Positions 26,010 through 35,292 of a DNA stretch of 63,249 bases are shown here, in pieces (the first letter of the stretch is position 1; each line of letters opens with the position of its first letter). Where the stretch lies: assembly GCF_004349065.1 (NCBI RefSeq), contig NZ_SMKZ01000040.1:1-63249 (forward strand), given 5' to 3'. Under the pieces are notes generated by a model that saw nothing but the letters and a program-made list of their open reading frames with translations, had not been told where the DNA came from and did no database searches. This DNA comes from Jiangella asiatica (GTDB lineage Bacteria > Actinomycetota > Actinomycetes > Jiangellales > Jiangellaceae). The position numbers and the translations under genes were made by a program.

Positions 26010-26510
26010 TCAGAGCTCCGTCGCCGGTTGGTCGGAGGCCTGCAGGGTCAGGGTGCCGCCTTCGGCGTTGGTGATGGTGAGGACGTCACCGGAGACCTCG
26101 GCGGTGACCTCACCACGCAGCACGCCCAGCATGGCGTTGTCGATGTCGCCCAGCTCGCCGGAGCAGCCGCGCCGGGTCGAGATGAGCGGCTGGAACGTGA
26201 TGCTGGAGTCGCTGACCTCCGCCGCGCCGCTGAAGCCGTTGCAGCCCGTCGAACCGGTGACGTCACCGTTCTCGCCGATCTCGAACCATGCCTCGGACTC
26301 GCCCGACGGTTGCAGGGACGCATCGGCGGTCTCGAGCTGGCTGAGCACCCAGCGGCTGCTGACGATCGACACGGCCGGCTCGGACGAGCCGCCGGAGCCG
26401 CCGTCCTCGGGCACGGCTGTGGTGCCGTCGTCGCTGTCATTCGAACCGCACGCAGCGATCAGGGCGATGCTCGCCACAGCGGCCAGGGTTCCTAGTCGTC
26501 GCATATTCAT
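26010..26510 (-). CDS. Lipoprotein with one META (HslJ-like) domain
   Basis: A 166-aa exported lipoprotein. ATG 26510 gives a clean signal (MNMRRLGTLAAVASIALIAA then Cys21), so the longer in-frame start upstream is rejected. An acidic Ser/Gly linker is followed by a single META domain: SRWVLSQLETADASLQPS, TGSTGCNGFSGAAEV (first Cys) and STRRGCSGELGDIDNAMLGV (second Cys). First gene of a two-gene operon with the double-META protein. The 5' region is divergent from the acyl-CoA dehydrogenase, so the two share about 170 bp of upstream DNA containing a tandem operator-like repeat. Confidence 0.87.
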   Translation of the reverse strand: MNMRRLGTLAAVASIALIAACGSNDSDDGTTAVPEDGGSGGSSEPAVSIVSSRWVLSQLETADASLQPSGESEAWFEIGENGDVTGSTGCNGFSGAAEVSDSSITFQPLISTRRGCSGELGDIDNAMLGVLRGEVTAEVSGDVLTITNAEGGTLTLQASDQPATEL

Positions 26511-26598
26511 GGGACGGCCCCGGACCCCCGTGAGTTCCACTACGACGGCAAGAGATCGCCGTCGTTCCGACCGGTCACGAGATCCGGGGTTGCGAAAA

Positions 26599-26638
26599 GT
26601 TACTCGCTGGTAGCACCATGGGTTACCGACTGGTAGCA
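26599..26638. promoter_or_regulatory. Tandem operator-like repeats before the acyl-CoA dehydrogenase
   Basis: GTTACTCGCTGGTAGCA (26599-26615) and GTTACCGACTGGTAGCA (26622-26638) are direct repeats 23 bp apart. The second contains the dyad TACC-GACT-GGTA. This looks like a TetR-type fatty-acid-degradation operator (inference), 40-80 bases before the fadE start and also within reach of the divergent META operon. Confidence 0.55.
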
Positions 26639-26677
26639 ACCAGCGGACGCAATCGGAACGGCCGCACGGAGGAACGC

Positions 26678-28540
26678 ATGGGCCACTACAAGTCCAACCT
26701 GCGCGACATCGAGTTCACGCTGTTCGACGTGCTCGGCAGCGATCAGCAGCTGGGCAGCGGCCGCCACGCGGACTTCGACACCGATACCGTCCGCAGCATC
26801 CTGGCCGAGGTCGACCGGCTCAGCCGCGAGGACCTTGCGGCATCGTACGTCGACTCCGACCGCAACCCGCCGGTGTACGACCCCGCCGCCCGAACGGTCA
26901 CGGTGCCGGAGTCGTTCAAGAAGAGCTTCGCCGCGCTCATGGACTCCGAGCTGTGGCGCTTCGCGCTGCCGGAAGGGCTGGGGGGCACCCCGCTGCCGCC
27001 GTCGGTCTTCTGGGGCGCGGCCGAGCTGATCCTCGGCGCCAACGCGGCGGCCTGGATGTACGCGTCCGGCCCGTCTTTCGCCAGCGTGATCTGGCGCAAC
27101 GGTACGCCGGAGCAGCGGCGCATCGCCGAGATCATGATCGACCGGCGCTGGGCGGCCACCATGGTGCTCACCGAGCCCGACGCCGGCTCCGACGTCGGCG
27201 CCGGCACCACGAAGGCCTACCCGCAGGACGACGGCAGCTGGCACCTCGACGGCGTCAAGCGGTTCATCACCTCCGGCGAGCACGACATGAGCGAGAACAT
27301 CATCCATCTGGTGCTGGCCCGCCCGGTCGGTGTCGAGGGCGCCGGCGGCCCGGGAACCAAGGGCCTTTCGCTGTTCGTCGTGCCGAAGTTCCGGTTCGAC
27401 CCCGAGACGGGCGAGCTGGGCGCGCGCAACGGCGTCTACGCCACGAACGTCGAGAAGAAGATGGGCCTGAAGGTCTCTACCACGTGCGAGCTCTCGTTCG
27501 GCGACGGCGACGAGCCCGCGGTCGGCTGGCTGCTCGGCGACGTCCACGACGGCATCGCGCAGATGTTCCAGGTCATCGAGTACGCCCGGATGATGGTCGG
27601 CACCAAGGCCATCGCCACGCTCTCCTCCGGCTACCTCAACGCGCTGGAGTTCGCCAAGGAGCGGGTCCAGGGCGCCGATCTCACCCGCGCCACCGACAAG
27701 ACCGCGCCGCGGGTGACCATCACCCACCACCCTGACGTACGGCGCTCGCTGATGACCCAGAAAGCGCACGCCGAGGGCATGCGGGCGCTCGTGCTCTACA
27801 CGGCCACCATGCAGGACCGCGTCGCCGCCGCGGCCGCTCGAGGCGAGACCGACGAGACCGCCGAGCGGGTGAACGACCTCCTGCTGCCCATCGTCAAGGG
27901 CTACGGCTCGGAGCGCTCCTGGGTGCTGCTCGGCTCGGAGTCCTTGCAGACGTTCGGCGGCTCGGGCTTCCTGCAGGACTACCCGCTGGAGCAGTACGTC
28001 CGCGACGCCAAGATCGACACGCTCTACGAGGGCACCACCGCCATCCAGGGCCAGGACTTCTTCTTCCGCAAGATCGTGCGCGACAACGGCCAGGCCATCG
28101 GCTGGCTGTCGCAGCAGATCCAGCAGACCCTCGACGACGAGCTCGGCGGCGGCCGGCTCAAGGTCGAGCGCGAGCTGCTGGCCAAAGCGCTGGAGGACGT
28201 GCAGGGCATTCTCGGGACCCTGGTCGGCTTCCTGATGTCGTCCGACCCCAGGACCGACGGCGGCGACCTGCGCAACATCTACAAGGTCGGCCAGAACACC
28301 ACCCGGCTGCTGCTGGCCACCGGCGACCTCGTCGTGTCGTGGCTGCTGTTGCGCCAAGCCGCGGTCGCGTTGTCCAAGCTCGACGACGAGCCGGCCGCGA
28401 AGGACCACTCGTTCTTCGAGGGCAAAATGGCCGCGGCGCAGTTCTTCGCCCGCCAGGTGTTGCCCCGCCTGACCGCCGAGCGGGCCGTCGTCGACGCCAC
28501 CGACAACGCGCTGATGGACCTCGACGAAGCCGCCTTCTGA
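26678..28540 (+). CDS. fadE: Acyl-CoA dehydrogenase (long FadE type)
   Basis: A 620-aa flavoenzyme of fatty-acid beta-oxidation, which introduces the 2,3-double bond into acyl-CoA. It belongs to the long ~600-residue class: an N-terminal helix [19 protein letters not shown], the core with [19 protein letters not shown] (FAD/substrate loop) and [15 protein letters not shown], the [19 protein letters not shown] helix bundle, the catalytic-base segment [12 protein letters not shown] (Glu at about 451), and a C-terminal extension of ~130 residues. ATG 26678 follows GGAGGA; the longer in-frame start at 26618 lies inside the operator-like repeat. A strong terminator follows at 28603. Confidence 0.94.
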   Translation: MGHYKSNLRDIEFTLFDVLGSDQQLGSGRHADFDTDTVRSILAEVDRLSREDLAASYVDSDRNPPVYDPAARTVTVPESFKKSFAALMDSELWRFALPEGLGGTPLPPSVFWGAAELILGANAAAWMYASGPSFASVIWRNGTPEQRRIAEIMIDRRWAATMVLTEPDAGSDVGAGTTKAYPQDDGSWHLDGVKRFITSGEHDMSENIIHLVLARPVGVEGAGGPGTKGLSLFVVPKFRFDPETGELGARNGVYATNVEKKMGLKVSTTCELSFGDGDEPAVGWLLGDVHDGIAQMFQVIEYARMMVGTKAIATLSSGYLNALEFAKERVQGADLTRATDKTAPRVTITHHPDVRRSLMTQKAHAEGMRALVLYTATMQDRVAAAAARGETDETAERVNDLLLPIVKGYGSERSWVLLGSESLQTFGGSGFLQDYPLEQYVRDAKIDTLYEGTTAIQGQDFFFRKIVRDNGQAIGWLSQQIQQTLDDELGGGRLKVERELLAKALEDVQGILGTLVGFLMSSDPRTDGGDLRNIYKVGQNTTRLLLATGDLVVSWLLLRQAAVALSKLDDEPAAKDHSFFEGKMAAAQFFARQVLPRLTAERAVVDATDNALMDLDEAAF

Positions 28541-28602
28541 CCGCCCCACCCACGGTGGCGCGCCGGGCCCTCACCCGGACCGACGCCCTCCGCCCCGCAC
28601 GT

Positions 28603-28639
28603 CGACCCCCGGGCCGTACCACCCACGGCCCGGGGGTCG
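28603..28639 (+). terminator. Terminator of the acyl-CoA dehydrogenase gene
   Basis: A 15-bp perfect GC stem (28603-28617 and 28625-28639) with a 7-base loop, 63 bases after the stop. No U-tract. Confidence 0.75.
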
Positions 28640-28696
28640 TCGCCGTCGGCGGAGCACCGGCCACGGCTGCACACCTTCGACGTCGCGCCCGGCGGG

Positions 28697-28758
28697 TTGA
28701 CCGTCGTTCGCCACTGGCAATATTCTGGTATGCAGATTCGACTTTCCGCATAATGGAA
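28697..28758 (+). promoter_or_regulatory. Malate synthase promoter with two IclR-type operators
   Basis: -35 TTGACC (28697-28702), an 18-bp spacer and -10 TATTCT (28721-28726). Two copies of the window's shared 15-bp motif follow: TTCTGGTATGCAGAT (28723-28737, overlapping the -10) and TTCCGCATAATGGAA (28744-28758, at the transcript start), exactly 21 bp apart. Binding would block transcription. Confidence 0.75.
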
Positions 28759-28769
28759 AAGGTGCGATC

Positions 28770-30365
28770 ATGAGTGGTATCCAGGTCACTGGCCCGCTGC
28801 ACGACCGGTACGACGAGGTGCTGACGCCGACGGCACTGGACCTCATCGAGCGCCTGCACCGGGAGCTGAACCCGCGCCGGCTGGAGTTGCTGCAGCGACG
28901 GGCCGAGCGGACGGCCGCGCTCGCCGCCGGCGCCGACCTGGACTTTCTCGCCGAGACCGAGCCCGTCCGCGACGACGGCTCGTGGCAAGTCGCGCCGCCG
29001 GCGCCGGGCCTGGAGGACCGCCGGGTCGAGATCACCGGCCCCACCGACCGGAAGATGACCATCAACGCGCTCAACTCCGGCGCAAAGGTCTGGCTGGCCG
29101 ACCAGGAGGACGCGAACACCCCGCTGTGGGAGAACGTCGTCGGCGGGCAGCTCAACCTCAGTGACGCCATCGACGGCACCATCGAGTTCACCAGCCCCGA
29201 GGGCAAGCACTACGCGCTGCGCACCGAGCAGCCACTGGCCACCATCGTCGTCCGGCCGCGCGGCTGGCACCTGCCGGAGAAGCACATCACCGTCGACGAC
29301 GAGCCCACCTCCGGCGGCCTCGTCGACTTCGCGCTGTACCTCGCCACCAGCGGGCAGAAGCAGATCGACCGCGGCCAGGGCCCCTACTTCTACCTGGCCA
29401 AGATGGAGAGCCACCTCGAGGCACGGCTGTGGAACGACGCGTTCGTCCTCGCCCAGGAAGCGCTGGGCATCCCGCGCGGCACCATCAGGGCCACCGTGCT
29501 GATCGAGACGTTCCCGGCGGCGTTCGAGATGGAGGAGATCCTCTACGAGCTTCGCGAGCACTCCGCCGGCCTGAACGCCGGCCGCTGGGACTACATGTTC
29601 AGCGTCATCAAGAACTACCGCACCCGGGGCGCGGACTACGTCCTGCCCGACCGCAACTCCGTCACCATGACCGTGCCGTTCATGCGCGCCTACACCGAGC
29701 TGTTGGTCCGCACCTGCCACCAGCGCGGTGCGCACGCCATCGGCGGCATGGCCGCGTTCATCCCCAGCCGCGACCCAGAGGTCAACGAGGCGGCGTTCGC
29801 GAAGGTCCGCGACGACAAGACGCGCGAGGCCGGCGACGGCTTCGACGGCTCGTGGGTGGCCCACCCGGGCATGGTCGAGGTGTGCCGCGAGGCGTTCACC
29901 GCCGTGCTCGGCGACCGTCCGAACCAGATCGACCGCACCCGCGACGACGTCCAGGTGTCGGCCGAGGATCTGCGCGACATCGCGTCCACGCCCGGCGAGG
30001 TCACCGAGGCGGGCCTGCGCAGCAACGTCTCCGTCGGCATCCAGTACCTGGCCGCCTGGCTGGGCGGCACCGGCGCCGTGGGCATCAACAACCTCATGGA
30101 GGACGCCGCCACCGCCGAGATCAGCCGCAGCCAGGTGTGGCAGTGGCTGCACACCAAGGTCGAGTTGTCCGACGGGCAGCAGGTCACCCGCGAGCTGGTG
30201 GAGCGGGTCATCGACGAGGAGTGCGCCGCCATCGAGCAGAAGATCGGCACCCATGCGTTCGCCGGCGGGCACTGGGCCGAGGCCAGGGCCACCTTCACCG
30301 AGCTGGCCCTGGCCGACCATTACATCGACTTCCTCACGCTCCCCGCCTACGAGCAGATGCCCTGA
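28770..30365 (+). CDS. aceB: Malate synthase A
   Basis: Condenses glyoxylate with acetyl-CoA to malate. The 531-aa length and motifs are those of the short (A-type) isoform: [77 protein letters not shown], then [49 protein letters not shown] and, near the end, [20 protein letters not shown]. The ATG follows an AAAGG ribosome site that itself overlaps the operator. It stands next to malic enzyme and glycolate oxidase, and no isocitrate lyase is in the window, so here it is likely fed by glycolate-derived glyoxylate. Confidence 0.96.
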   Translation: MSGIQVTGPLHDRYDEVLTPTALDLIERLHRELNPRRLELLQRRAERTAALAAGADLDFLAETEPVRDDGSWQVAPPAPGLEDRRVEITGPTDRKMTINALNSGAKVWLADQEDANTPLWENVVGGQLNLSDAIDGTIEFTSPEGKHYALRTEQPLATIVVRPRGWHLPEKHITVDDEPTSGGLVDFALYLATSGQKQIDRGQGPYFYLAKMESHLEARLWNDAFVLAQEALGIPRGTIRATVLIETFPAAFEMEEILYELREHSAGLNAGRWDYMFSVIKNYRTRGADYVLPDRNSVTMTVPFMRAYTELLVRTCHQRGAHAIGGMAAFIPSRDPEVNEAAFAKVRDDKTREAGDGFDGSWVAHPGMVEVCREAFTAVLGDRPNQIDRTRDDVQVSAEDLRDIASTPGEVTEAGLRSNVSVGIQYLAAWLGGTGAVGINNLMEDAATAEISRSQVWQWLHTKVELSDGQQVTRELVERVIDEECAAIEQKIGTHAFAGGHWAEARATFTELALADHYIDFLTLPAYEQMP

Positions 30366-30417
30366 TCGCTCGACCCTCAGACGCCTTGTCTTCGCGGCGT
30401 TTGCCCGGCGCCAGTGG

Positions 30418-31806
30418 TCAGGCGGTGGCCTGGGCGGCGTGCTTGACGGCGGCCGCCACGGCCGGCGCAACCTCCGGGTCGAACACCGACGGCACGATGT
30501 AGCTGGCGTTGAGCTGCTCCGGTCGGACGGAGTCGGCGATCGCGCCGGCGCCGGCGAGCATGACCGCGTCGGAGATCTCGTGGGCACCGGCGTCGAGCAT
30601 GCCGCGGAAGAACCCCGGGAACGCCAGCACGTTGTTGATCTGGTTCGGGAAGTCCGACCGGCCGGTGGCGACGACGGCGGCATGCTCGCGCGCGGCGATC
30701 GGGTCGACTTCCGGGTCGGGGTTCGCCAGCGCGAACACGATGGCGTCCGGGGCCATGGTGGCGATGGCGTCGCCGGTCAGCAGGTTCGGCCCGGAGACCC
30801 CGATGAACACGTCGGCCCCGGCCAGCACCGAGGTCAGCGAGCCGGTGACGCCGCGCGGGTTGGTGTTCTCGGCGATCCAGCGGCGGAACTCGTCGCGGCC
30901 TTCCCCGTTCGGGTGCACCGCACCGCGCCGGTCGCAGGCGACGATGTCGGTGACGCCCTGGGCGTGCAGCAGGCGGATGATCGCGTGGCCGGCCGCGCCG
31001 ACGCCGCTGACCACCACCTTGATGCCGTCCAGGGTCTTGCCGACCACCCGCAGCGCGTTGGTCAGCGCCGCCAGCACGACGATCGCGGTGCCGTGCTGGT
31101 CGTCGTGGAAGACCGGGATGTCGAGCAGCTCGCGCAGCCGGGCCTCGATCTCGAAGCAGCGCGGTGCCGCGATGTCCTCGAGGTTGATGCCGCCGTAGAC
31201 CGGCGCGAGCGCCTTGACGATCGAGACGATCTCATCGGTGTCCTGGGTGTCCAGGCAGACCGGCCAGGCGTCCACGCCGGCGAACTGCTTGAACAGGGCC
31301 GCCTTGCCCTCCATGACCGGCAAGGCGGCGGCCGGGCCGATGTTGCCCAGGCCGAGAACCGCGGAGCCGTCGGTGACGACGGCGACGGTGTTGCGCTTGA
31401 CGGTCAGCCGGCGCGCGTCCTCCGGGTTCTCCGCGATCGCCAGGCAGACCCGGGCCACCCCGGGGGTGTAGGCGCGGGAGAGGTCGTCGCGGTGCTTGAG
31501 CGGCACCTTCGGGTTGACCTCCAGCTTGCCGCCGAGGTGGATGAGGAACGTCCGGTCGCTGACCTTGCGCACGCTGACCTCGGACACGTCGGCCAGCGCC
31601 TTGGTGATCGACTCCGCGTGGTCGGCGTCGACGGCGTCACAGGTGACGTCGACGACCAGCCGGTCAGCGTGCGACTCGACCACGTCGAGCGCGGTGAGCG
31701 CGCCGCCGGCGGCACTCACGGCGGCGGCGAGGCCGCTGGTGGCGGTCGACGAGGACGGTGCCTCGACACGGACGGTGATCGCGTATCCAGGGCTTGGGGC
31801 GGCCAT
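30418..31806 (-). CDS. NAD-type malic enzyme with N-terminal ACT-like domain
   Basis: Oxidatively decarboxylates malate to pyruvate. The 462-aa protein starts at ATG 31806 (GGAGGG just upstream); the in-frame extension to 31992 would run through the operators and the opposite gene and is rejected. Residues ~5-90 look like an ACT-type regulatory domain ([10 protein letters not shown] ... [18 protein letters not shown]). The catalytic part has [40 protein letters not shown] (malic-enzyme signature), [19 protein letters not shown], the dinucleotide loop [11 protein letters not shown] and NPDPEVDP. Convergent with aceB (52-bp gap); divergent from iclR across a 43-bp region with two operators. Confidence 0.94.
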   Translation of the reverse strand: MAAPSPGYAITVRVEAPSSSTATSGLAAAVSAAGGALTALDVVESHADRLVVDVTCDAVDADHAESITKALADVSEVSVRKVSDRTFLIHLGGKLEVNPKVPLKHRDDLSRAYTPGVARVCLAIAENPEDARRLTVKRNTVAVVTDGSAVLGLGNIGPAAALPVMEGKAALFKQFAGVDAWPVCLDTQDTDEIVSIVKALAPVYGGINLEDIAAPRCFEIEARLRELLDIPVFHDDQHGTAIVVLAALTNALRVVGKTLDGIKVVVSGVGAAGHAIIRLLHAQGVTDIVACDRRGAVHPNGEGRDEFRRWIAENTNPRGVTGSLTSVLAGADVFIGVSGPNLLTGDAIATMAPDAIVFALANPDPEVDPIAAREHAAVVATGRSDFPNQINNVLAFPGFFRGMLDAGAHEISDAVMLAGAGAIADSVRPEQLNASYIVPSVFDPEVAPAVAAAVKHAAQATA

Positions 31807-31819
31807 CTGGCCCTCCAAA

Positions 31820-31855
31820 TTCTGTATCGTGGACGTTAGTATCTGAAACGTGGAA
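31820..31855. promoter_or_regulatory. Two IclR-type operators between malic enzyme and iclR
   Basis: TTCTGTATCGTGGAC (31820-31834) and ATCTGAAACGTGGAA (31841-31855), start to start 21 bp, fill the 43-bp divergent region; the second overlaps the first codons of the regulator. A -10-like TAGTAT at 31838-31843 lies just before its GTG, suggesting a leaderless, self-repressed regulator. Confidence 0.7.
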
Positions 31856-32653
31856 GCCGAACGGTCAGGGGACGACCTCCGCTCCGAGCAGAAACCCCGC
31901 TCGGGAAGCGTGCAGTCCGTCGAGCGCGCGTTCGGCCTGCTGGAGACCATGGCCGACCACGGCGGCAGCATGGGGTTGTCCCAGCTGGCCACGGCGTCGA
32001 ACCTGCCGCTTCCGACGATCCACCGGATCGTCCGTACTCTCGTCGACCTCGGTTACCTGCGTCAGGAACCGTCACGACGGTACGCCCTCGGGCCGCGCCT
32101 GATCAGGCTCGGCGAGAGCTCCTCCACCATGCTCAGCACCTGGGCACGCCCGCAGCTCACCCACCTGGTCGACGAGCTGGGCGAGTCGGCCAACCTCGCG
32201 ATGCTGGACGCAGACCAGATCGTATACGTCGCGCAGGTGCCCTCGCGCCACTCCATGCGAATGTTCACCGAGGTCGGCCGCCGCGTCTCGCCGCACTGCA
32301 CCGCCGTCGGCAAGGCCGTCCTGGCCACCCTGCCGCAGCGCACCGTCCAGGAGATCCTGCAGCGCACCGGCATGCCCCAGCAGACCGAGCACACCATCAC
32401 CGACCCCGGCGTGCTCGCCCGGCAGCTGGAGCTCACCGCCGAGCGCGGCTACGCCATCGACGACGGCGAGCAGGAGCTCGGCGTGCGCTGCGTCGCCGTC
32501 GCAGTGCCGGACGCGCCGGCCCGGCTGGCGCTGTCCATCTCCGGCCCCGGCACGCGAGTCACCGATGCGCTGGTCGAGCGCGCGGTGCCGCTGCTCACCG
32601 ATGCCGCGCGGGCGCTGTCGGTGGAGCTCGACGGGCGCGCGGCGCGGGCCTGA
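31850..32653 (+). CDS. IclR-family transcriptional regulator
   Basis: A 267-aa regulator. The N-terminal winged helix contains SVQSVERAFGLLETMADHGG and LSQLATASNLPLPTIHRIVR with TLVDLGYLRQE. The C-terminal effector domain has SANLAMLDADQIVYVAQVPS, PHCTAVGKAVLATLPQ, ERGYAIDDGEQELGVRCVAV and LALSISGPGTRV, the usual pocket for small organic acids. Glyoxylate or glycolate would fit the neighbours (inference). The GTG at 31850 is likely the first base of the mRNA, and the adjoining operator gives autoregulation. It ends 5 bases from the convergent glcF stop. It is placed between its three presumed target units. Confidence 0.94.
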   Translation: MEAERSGDDLRSEQKPRSGSVQSVERAFGLLETMADHGGSMGLSQLATASNLPLPTIHRIVRTLVDLGYLRQEPSRRYALGPRLIRLGESSSTMLSTWARPQLTHLVDELGESANLAMLDADQIVYVAQVPSRHSMRMFTEVGRRVSPHCTAVGKAVLATLPQRTVQEILQRTGMPQQTEHTITDPGVLARQLELTAERGYAIDDGEQELGVRCVAVAVPDAPARLALSISGPGTRVTDALVERAVPLLTDAARALSVELDGRAARA

Positions 32654-32658
32654 CGCCG

Positions 32659-33966
32659 TCATCGTCGTTCCTCCCCCAGCGGCACCCCGCGGATCGCCGC
32701 GTCGACCACCTGGATCGGATGCACCAGGGTGACGTCGGTGGTGAGGAACCGTCGCACCTGCAGCAGACAGCCGGCATTGGCGGTGGCGACGACGTCCGGC
32801 GCGGTCGACTCGATGGCGGCGGCCTTGCGCCGACCCAGCTCCTCCGCCGCATCGGGCTGCACCAGGTTGTAGATGCCGGCCGAACCACAGCAGATCGAGG
32901 CCTCCGGGATGTCGGTTACCTCGACCCCCGGCACTGAGCGCAGCAGGTCACGCGGCTGCTGCCGGATGCCCTGCGCGTTACCCAGGTGACAGGCGTCGTG
33001 GTAGGCGATCCGCGCGTCGATGCGGTGCCGCTCGGCCCGCGGCGGCAGCTGCGCCAGCACCTCGGAGACGTCGCGAACGGACGCGGCGAACCGGGCCGCC
33101 CGGTCGGCGTACGCTGGGTCGTCACGCAGCAGCTCGCCGTACTCCTTCATCGACGAGCCGCAACCGGCCACGTTGACGACGACGGCGTCGACCTCGTGCC
33201 GCTCGAACGTGTCGATGAGCCGCCGGGCCCGCCGCGCCGCTTCGTCCTCCCGGCCGGCGTGCATGCTCAGCGCCCCGCAGCACTGCTGCTCGCGTGGCAC
33301 CACGACCTCGCAGCCCTCCGCCGCGAGCACCCGCGCCGTCGCCGCGTTGACGTCGCCGAACAGCACCCGCTGCGCACACCCCTCGAGCAGCGCCACCCGC
33401 ATCCGCCGTTCCCCGACCGCCGGCACGACGGCGTCCATCCGGCCGAACAGCGACCGGAACCGCACCGGCGGCAGCAGCTCCTCCGCCGCACGCACCTGGG
33501 CCGGCAACCGGCGCACCACGCCCAGCCGGCGCAGCGACGCAGCCAACCCCAGCCGCCGGTACAGCAGCCCGGCCACCGCCGCCACTCGCAGCCGGGCCGG
33601 ATGCGGGAAGACCGCGAACACCGCGCGGCGCACCAGCCGGTCGATCCTGGTCCGCGGCACGTGCCGCTCGATCTGCGGTCGCACCGCCTCGATCAGCAGG
33701 TCGTAGCGCACCCCCGACGGGCACGCCGGCACGCACGCCAAACACCCCAGGCACGAGTCGATGTGCGCCGACATCGTCCGGTCCAGCGGGATCTCGCCCC
33801 GCTCGGCCAAGTCCATCAGGTAGATCCGGCCCCGCGGCGAGTCCATCTCCTCGCCGTTGATGACGTACGTCGGGCATGTCGGCAAGCAGAAGCCGCAGTG
33901 AACGCAGTCGTCGAGCAACTCCCGACTCGGCGGCCGGTGCGAGTCGAAGGAGGTCCGCTCAGTCAT
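32659..33966 (-). CDS. glcF: Glycolate oxidase iron-sulfur subunit GlcF
   Basis: The 435-aa electron-transfer subunit of glycolate dehydrogenase. Two [4Fe-4S] ferredoxin motifs lie at Cys21/24/27/31 (CVHCGFCLPTC) and Cys72/75/78/82 (CLGCLACVPAC). The remainder holds two cysteine-rich CCG domains: EQQCCGALSMHAGRED with NVAGCGSSMKEYG, and YHDACHLGNAQGIRQQPRD with ASICCGSAGIYNL, which bind further iron-sulfur or haem-disulfide-like centres in related enzymes. It passes electrons from the flavin subunits to the membrane quinone pool. Third gene of glcD-glcE-glcF. A 25-bp hairpin separates it from glcE, and its ribosome site is weak. Confidence 0.95.
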   Translation of the reverse strand: MTERTSFDSHRPPSRELLDDCVHCGFCLPTCPTYVINGEEMDSPRGRIYLMDLAERGEIPLDRTMSAHIDSCLGCLACVPACPSGVRYDLLIEAVRPQIERHVPRTRIDRLVRRAVFAVFPHPARLRVAAVAGLLYRRLGLAASLRRLGVVRRLPAQVRAAEELLPPVRFRSLFGRMDAVVPAVGERRMRVALLEGCAQRVLFGDVNAATARVLAAEGCEVVVPREQQCCGALSMHAGREDEAARRARRLIDTFERHEVDAVVVNVAGCGSSMKEYGELLRDDPAYADRAARFAASVRDVSEVLAQLPPRAERHRIDARIAYHDACHLGNAQGIRQQPRDLLRSVPGVEVTDIPEASICCGSAGIYNLVQPDAAEELGRRKAAAIESTAPDVVATANAGCLLQVRRFLTTDVTLVHPIQVVDAAIRGVPLGEERR

Positions 33967-33982
33967 GAGTTGCGCTCTCGCA

Positions 33983-34073
33983 GAGGCCGGGCACGACGGA
34001 GCCGGCCCCGCCCGCGGCTCGTTCCTCGCCGATGCCCGACCGAACCCCGGCCGGCTCCGTCGTGCCCGGCCTC
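33983..34073 (-). promoter_or_regulatory. Large perfect hairpin between glcE and glcF
   Basis: Perfect 25-bp arms (33983-34007 and 34049-34073) around 41 bases. The hairpin starts 14 bases after the glcE stop and ends 17 bases before the glcF ATG, filling the whole intergenic space. It could lower, time or stabilise glcF expression, or be a relic of a mobile palindrome. Confidence 0.85.
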
Positions 34074-34086
34074 CGCGGGGGGTGAC

Positions 34087-35292
34087 TCAGAACCATGGCG
34101 CGAACCTTCCGGGGCACAGGCGATCGTCGGGGTCGAAGCGACGCTTCACTGCTCGGAGGAGAGAGACCGCTGGGGGCGGGTCGCCCCAAGGGGCGAGCTC
34201 GTTCCGCAGATCGGGGGCCCAACGGCACACGGTCGCAGCGGAGTGAGCCATTCGGAGGCTCTCGACGACGGCGGCGTGAGCGGCGGCGGGGGCGTCGCGG
34301 AGGCGGACGGTGTGGACGCCGGCGAACAGGGTGCTGGTCATCGCGGCGTCGACGGCGTGCGTGGCGGCGAGGCGGTCGACGTCCATGACCAGCTGGGCCA
34401 CCTGGTCCGGGGCGGTACCGAGGCGCAGGACAGTGTCGCCGGGGGCGCCGACGGCGAGCCGGCCGGCCTTCTGCCAGTGCTCGGGGGTGCCCTCGGCGGC
34501 GTGTTCGCCGGCAAGGGCGCGGGCCCGGCGCAGCCGGTCCGCGACGCCGTTGGTGGTGCCGTCGAAGCGGACCAGGAGAGTGCCGTCGCGCTGTTCTCGT
34601 GCAGCTTCCGCCCGTTGCGCCAGGCCTGGCCCTCGCGGGCGGGTACATGTCCATTCGACGGCAGCCGGCTCCAGCGACTCCGCGATCAGGCGGCCGCCCA
34701 GCGTGAACGCCTCGCGGGCCGGGCACGCGACCGCGAGGGTCGCCGTCGCCGCCGGCCGGGGGTGGACCCGAAGCACCACCTCGGCCACGACGCCGAGGGT
34801 GCCCAAGCAGCCGTGGAACAGCTTGGCAAGGTCGTAGCCGGCGACGTTCTTGATGACGTGCCCGCCCGAACGCGCGACGGTGCCGTCGGCAAGCACGACG
34901 GTCATGCCGATGACGCTGTCGCGGGAGCCGCCGAACTGGTGCCGGGACGGCCCGGCGTCGGCGGTGGCCACGATGCCGCCGACGGTGCCGCCCTCGGCCG
35001 TGGCCCGCGCCGGGTCGAGCGCGACCCACTGGCGGTGCTCGGCCAGCACCTCCTGCAGGTCCGCCAGGCGCGTGCCGGCCCGCACGGCCACCGTCATATC
35101 GGTCGGGTTGTAGCTGATCAGGCCCGTCATCGCGGTGGTGTCGACGACGGCGTCCGCGTCAACCAGGCCGCCCCACTGCGCGGTACCGGTGCCGGCGACC
35201 GCGAGCCGCTGCCCGGCCCGGGCGCTCTCAGTCAGCGCGTCGCGCAACTCGGCCAGGTCCGCCGGCCGGTACGTGGTGACGATGGCGCTCAT
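34087..35292 (-). CDS. glcE: Glycolate oxidase FAD-binding subunit GlcE
   Basis: A 401-aa flavoprotein subunit, shorter than GlcD and typical for GlcE. The N-terminal PCMH-type FAD domain has RAGQRLAVAGTGTAQWGGLV, LISYNPTDMTVAVRAGTRLA, EGGTVGGIVATADAGPSRHQ and SGGHVIKNVAGYDLAKLFHG; the C-terminal FAD-oxidase domain ends RFDPDDRLCPGRFAPWF. The true start is ATG 35292 overlapping the glcD stop (ATGA); the longer open frame upstream is a shadow of glcD. With GlcD and GlcF it forms the membrane-associated complex that oxidises glycolate (and often D-lactate) to glyoxylate. Confidence 0.94.
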   Translation of the reverse strand: MSAIVTTYRPADLAELRDALTESARAGQRLAVAGTGTAQWGGLVDADAVVDTTAMTGLISYNPTDMTVAVRAGTRLADLQEVLAEHRQWVALDPARATAEGGTVGGIVATADAGPSRHQFGGSRDSVIGMTVVLADGTVARSGGHVIKNVAGYDLAKLFHGCLGTLGVVAEVVLRVHPRPAATATLAVACPAREAFTLGGRLIAESLEPAAVEWTCTRPRGPGLAQRAEAAREQRDGTLLVRFDGTTNGVADRLRRARALAGEHAAEGTPEHWQKAGRLAVGAPGDTVLRLGTAPDQVAQLVMDVDRLAATHAVDAAMTSTLFAGVHTVRLRDAPAAAHAAVVESLRMAHSAATVCRWAPDLRNELAPWGDPPPAVSLLRAVKRRFDPDDRLCPGRFAPWF

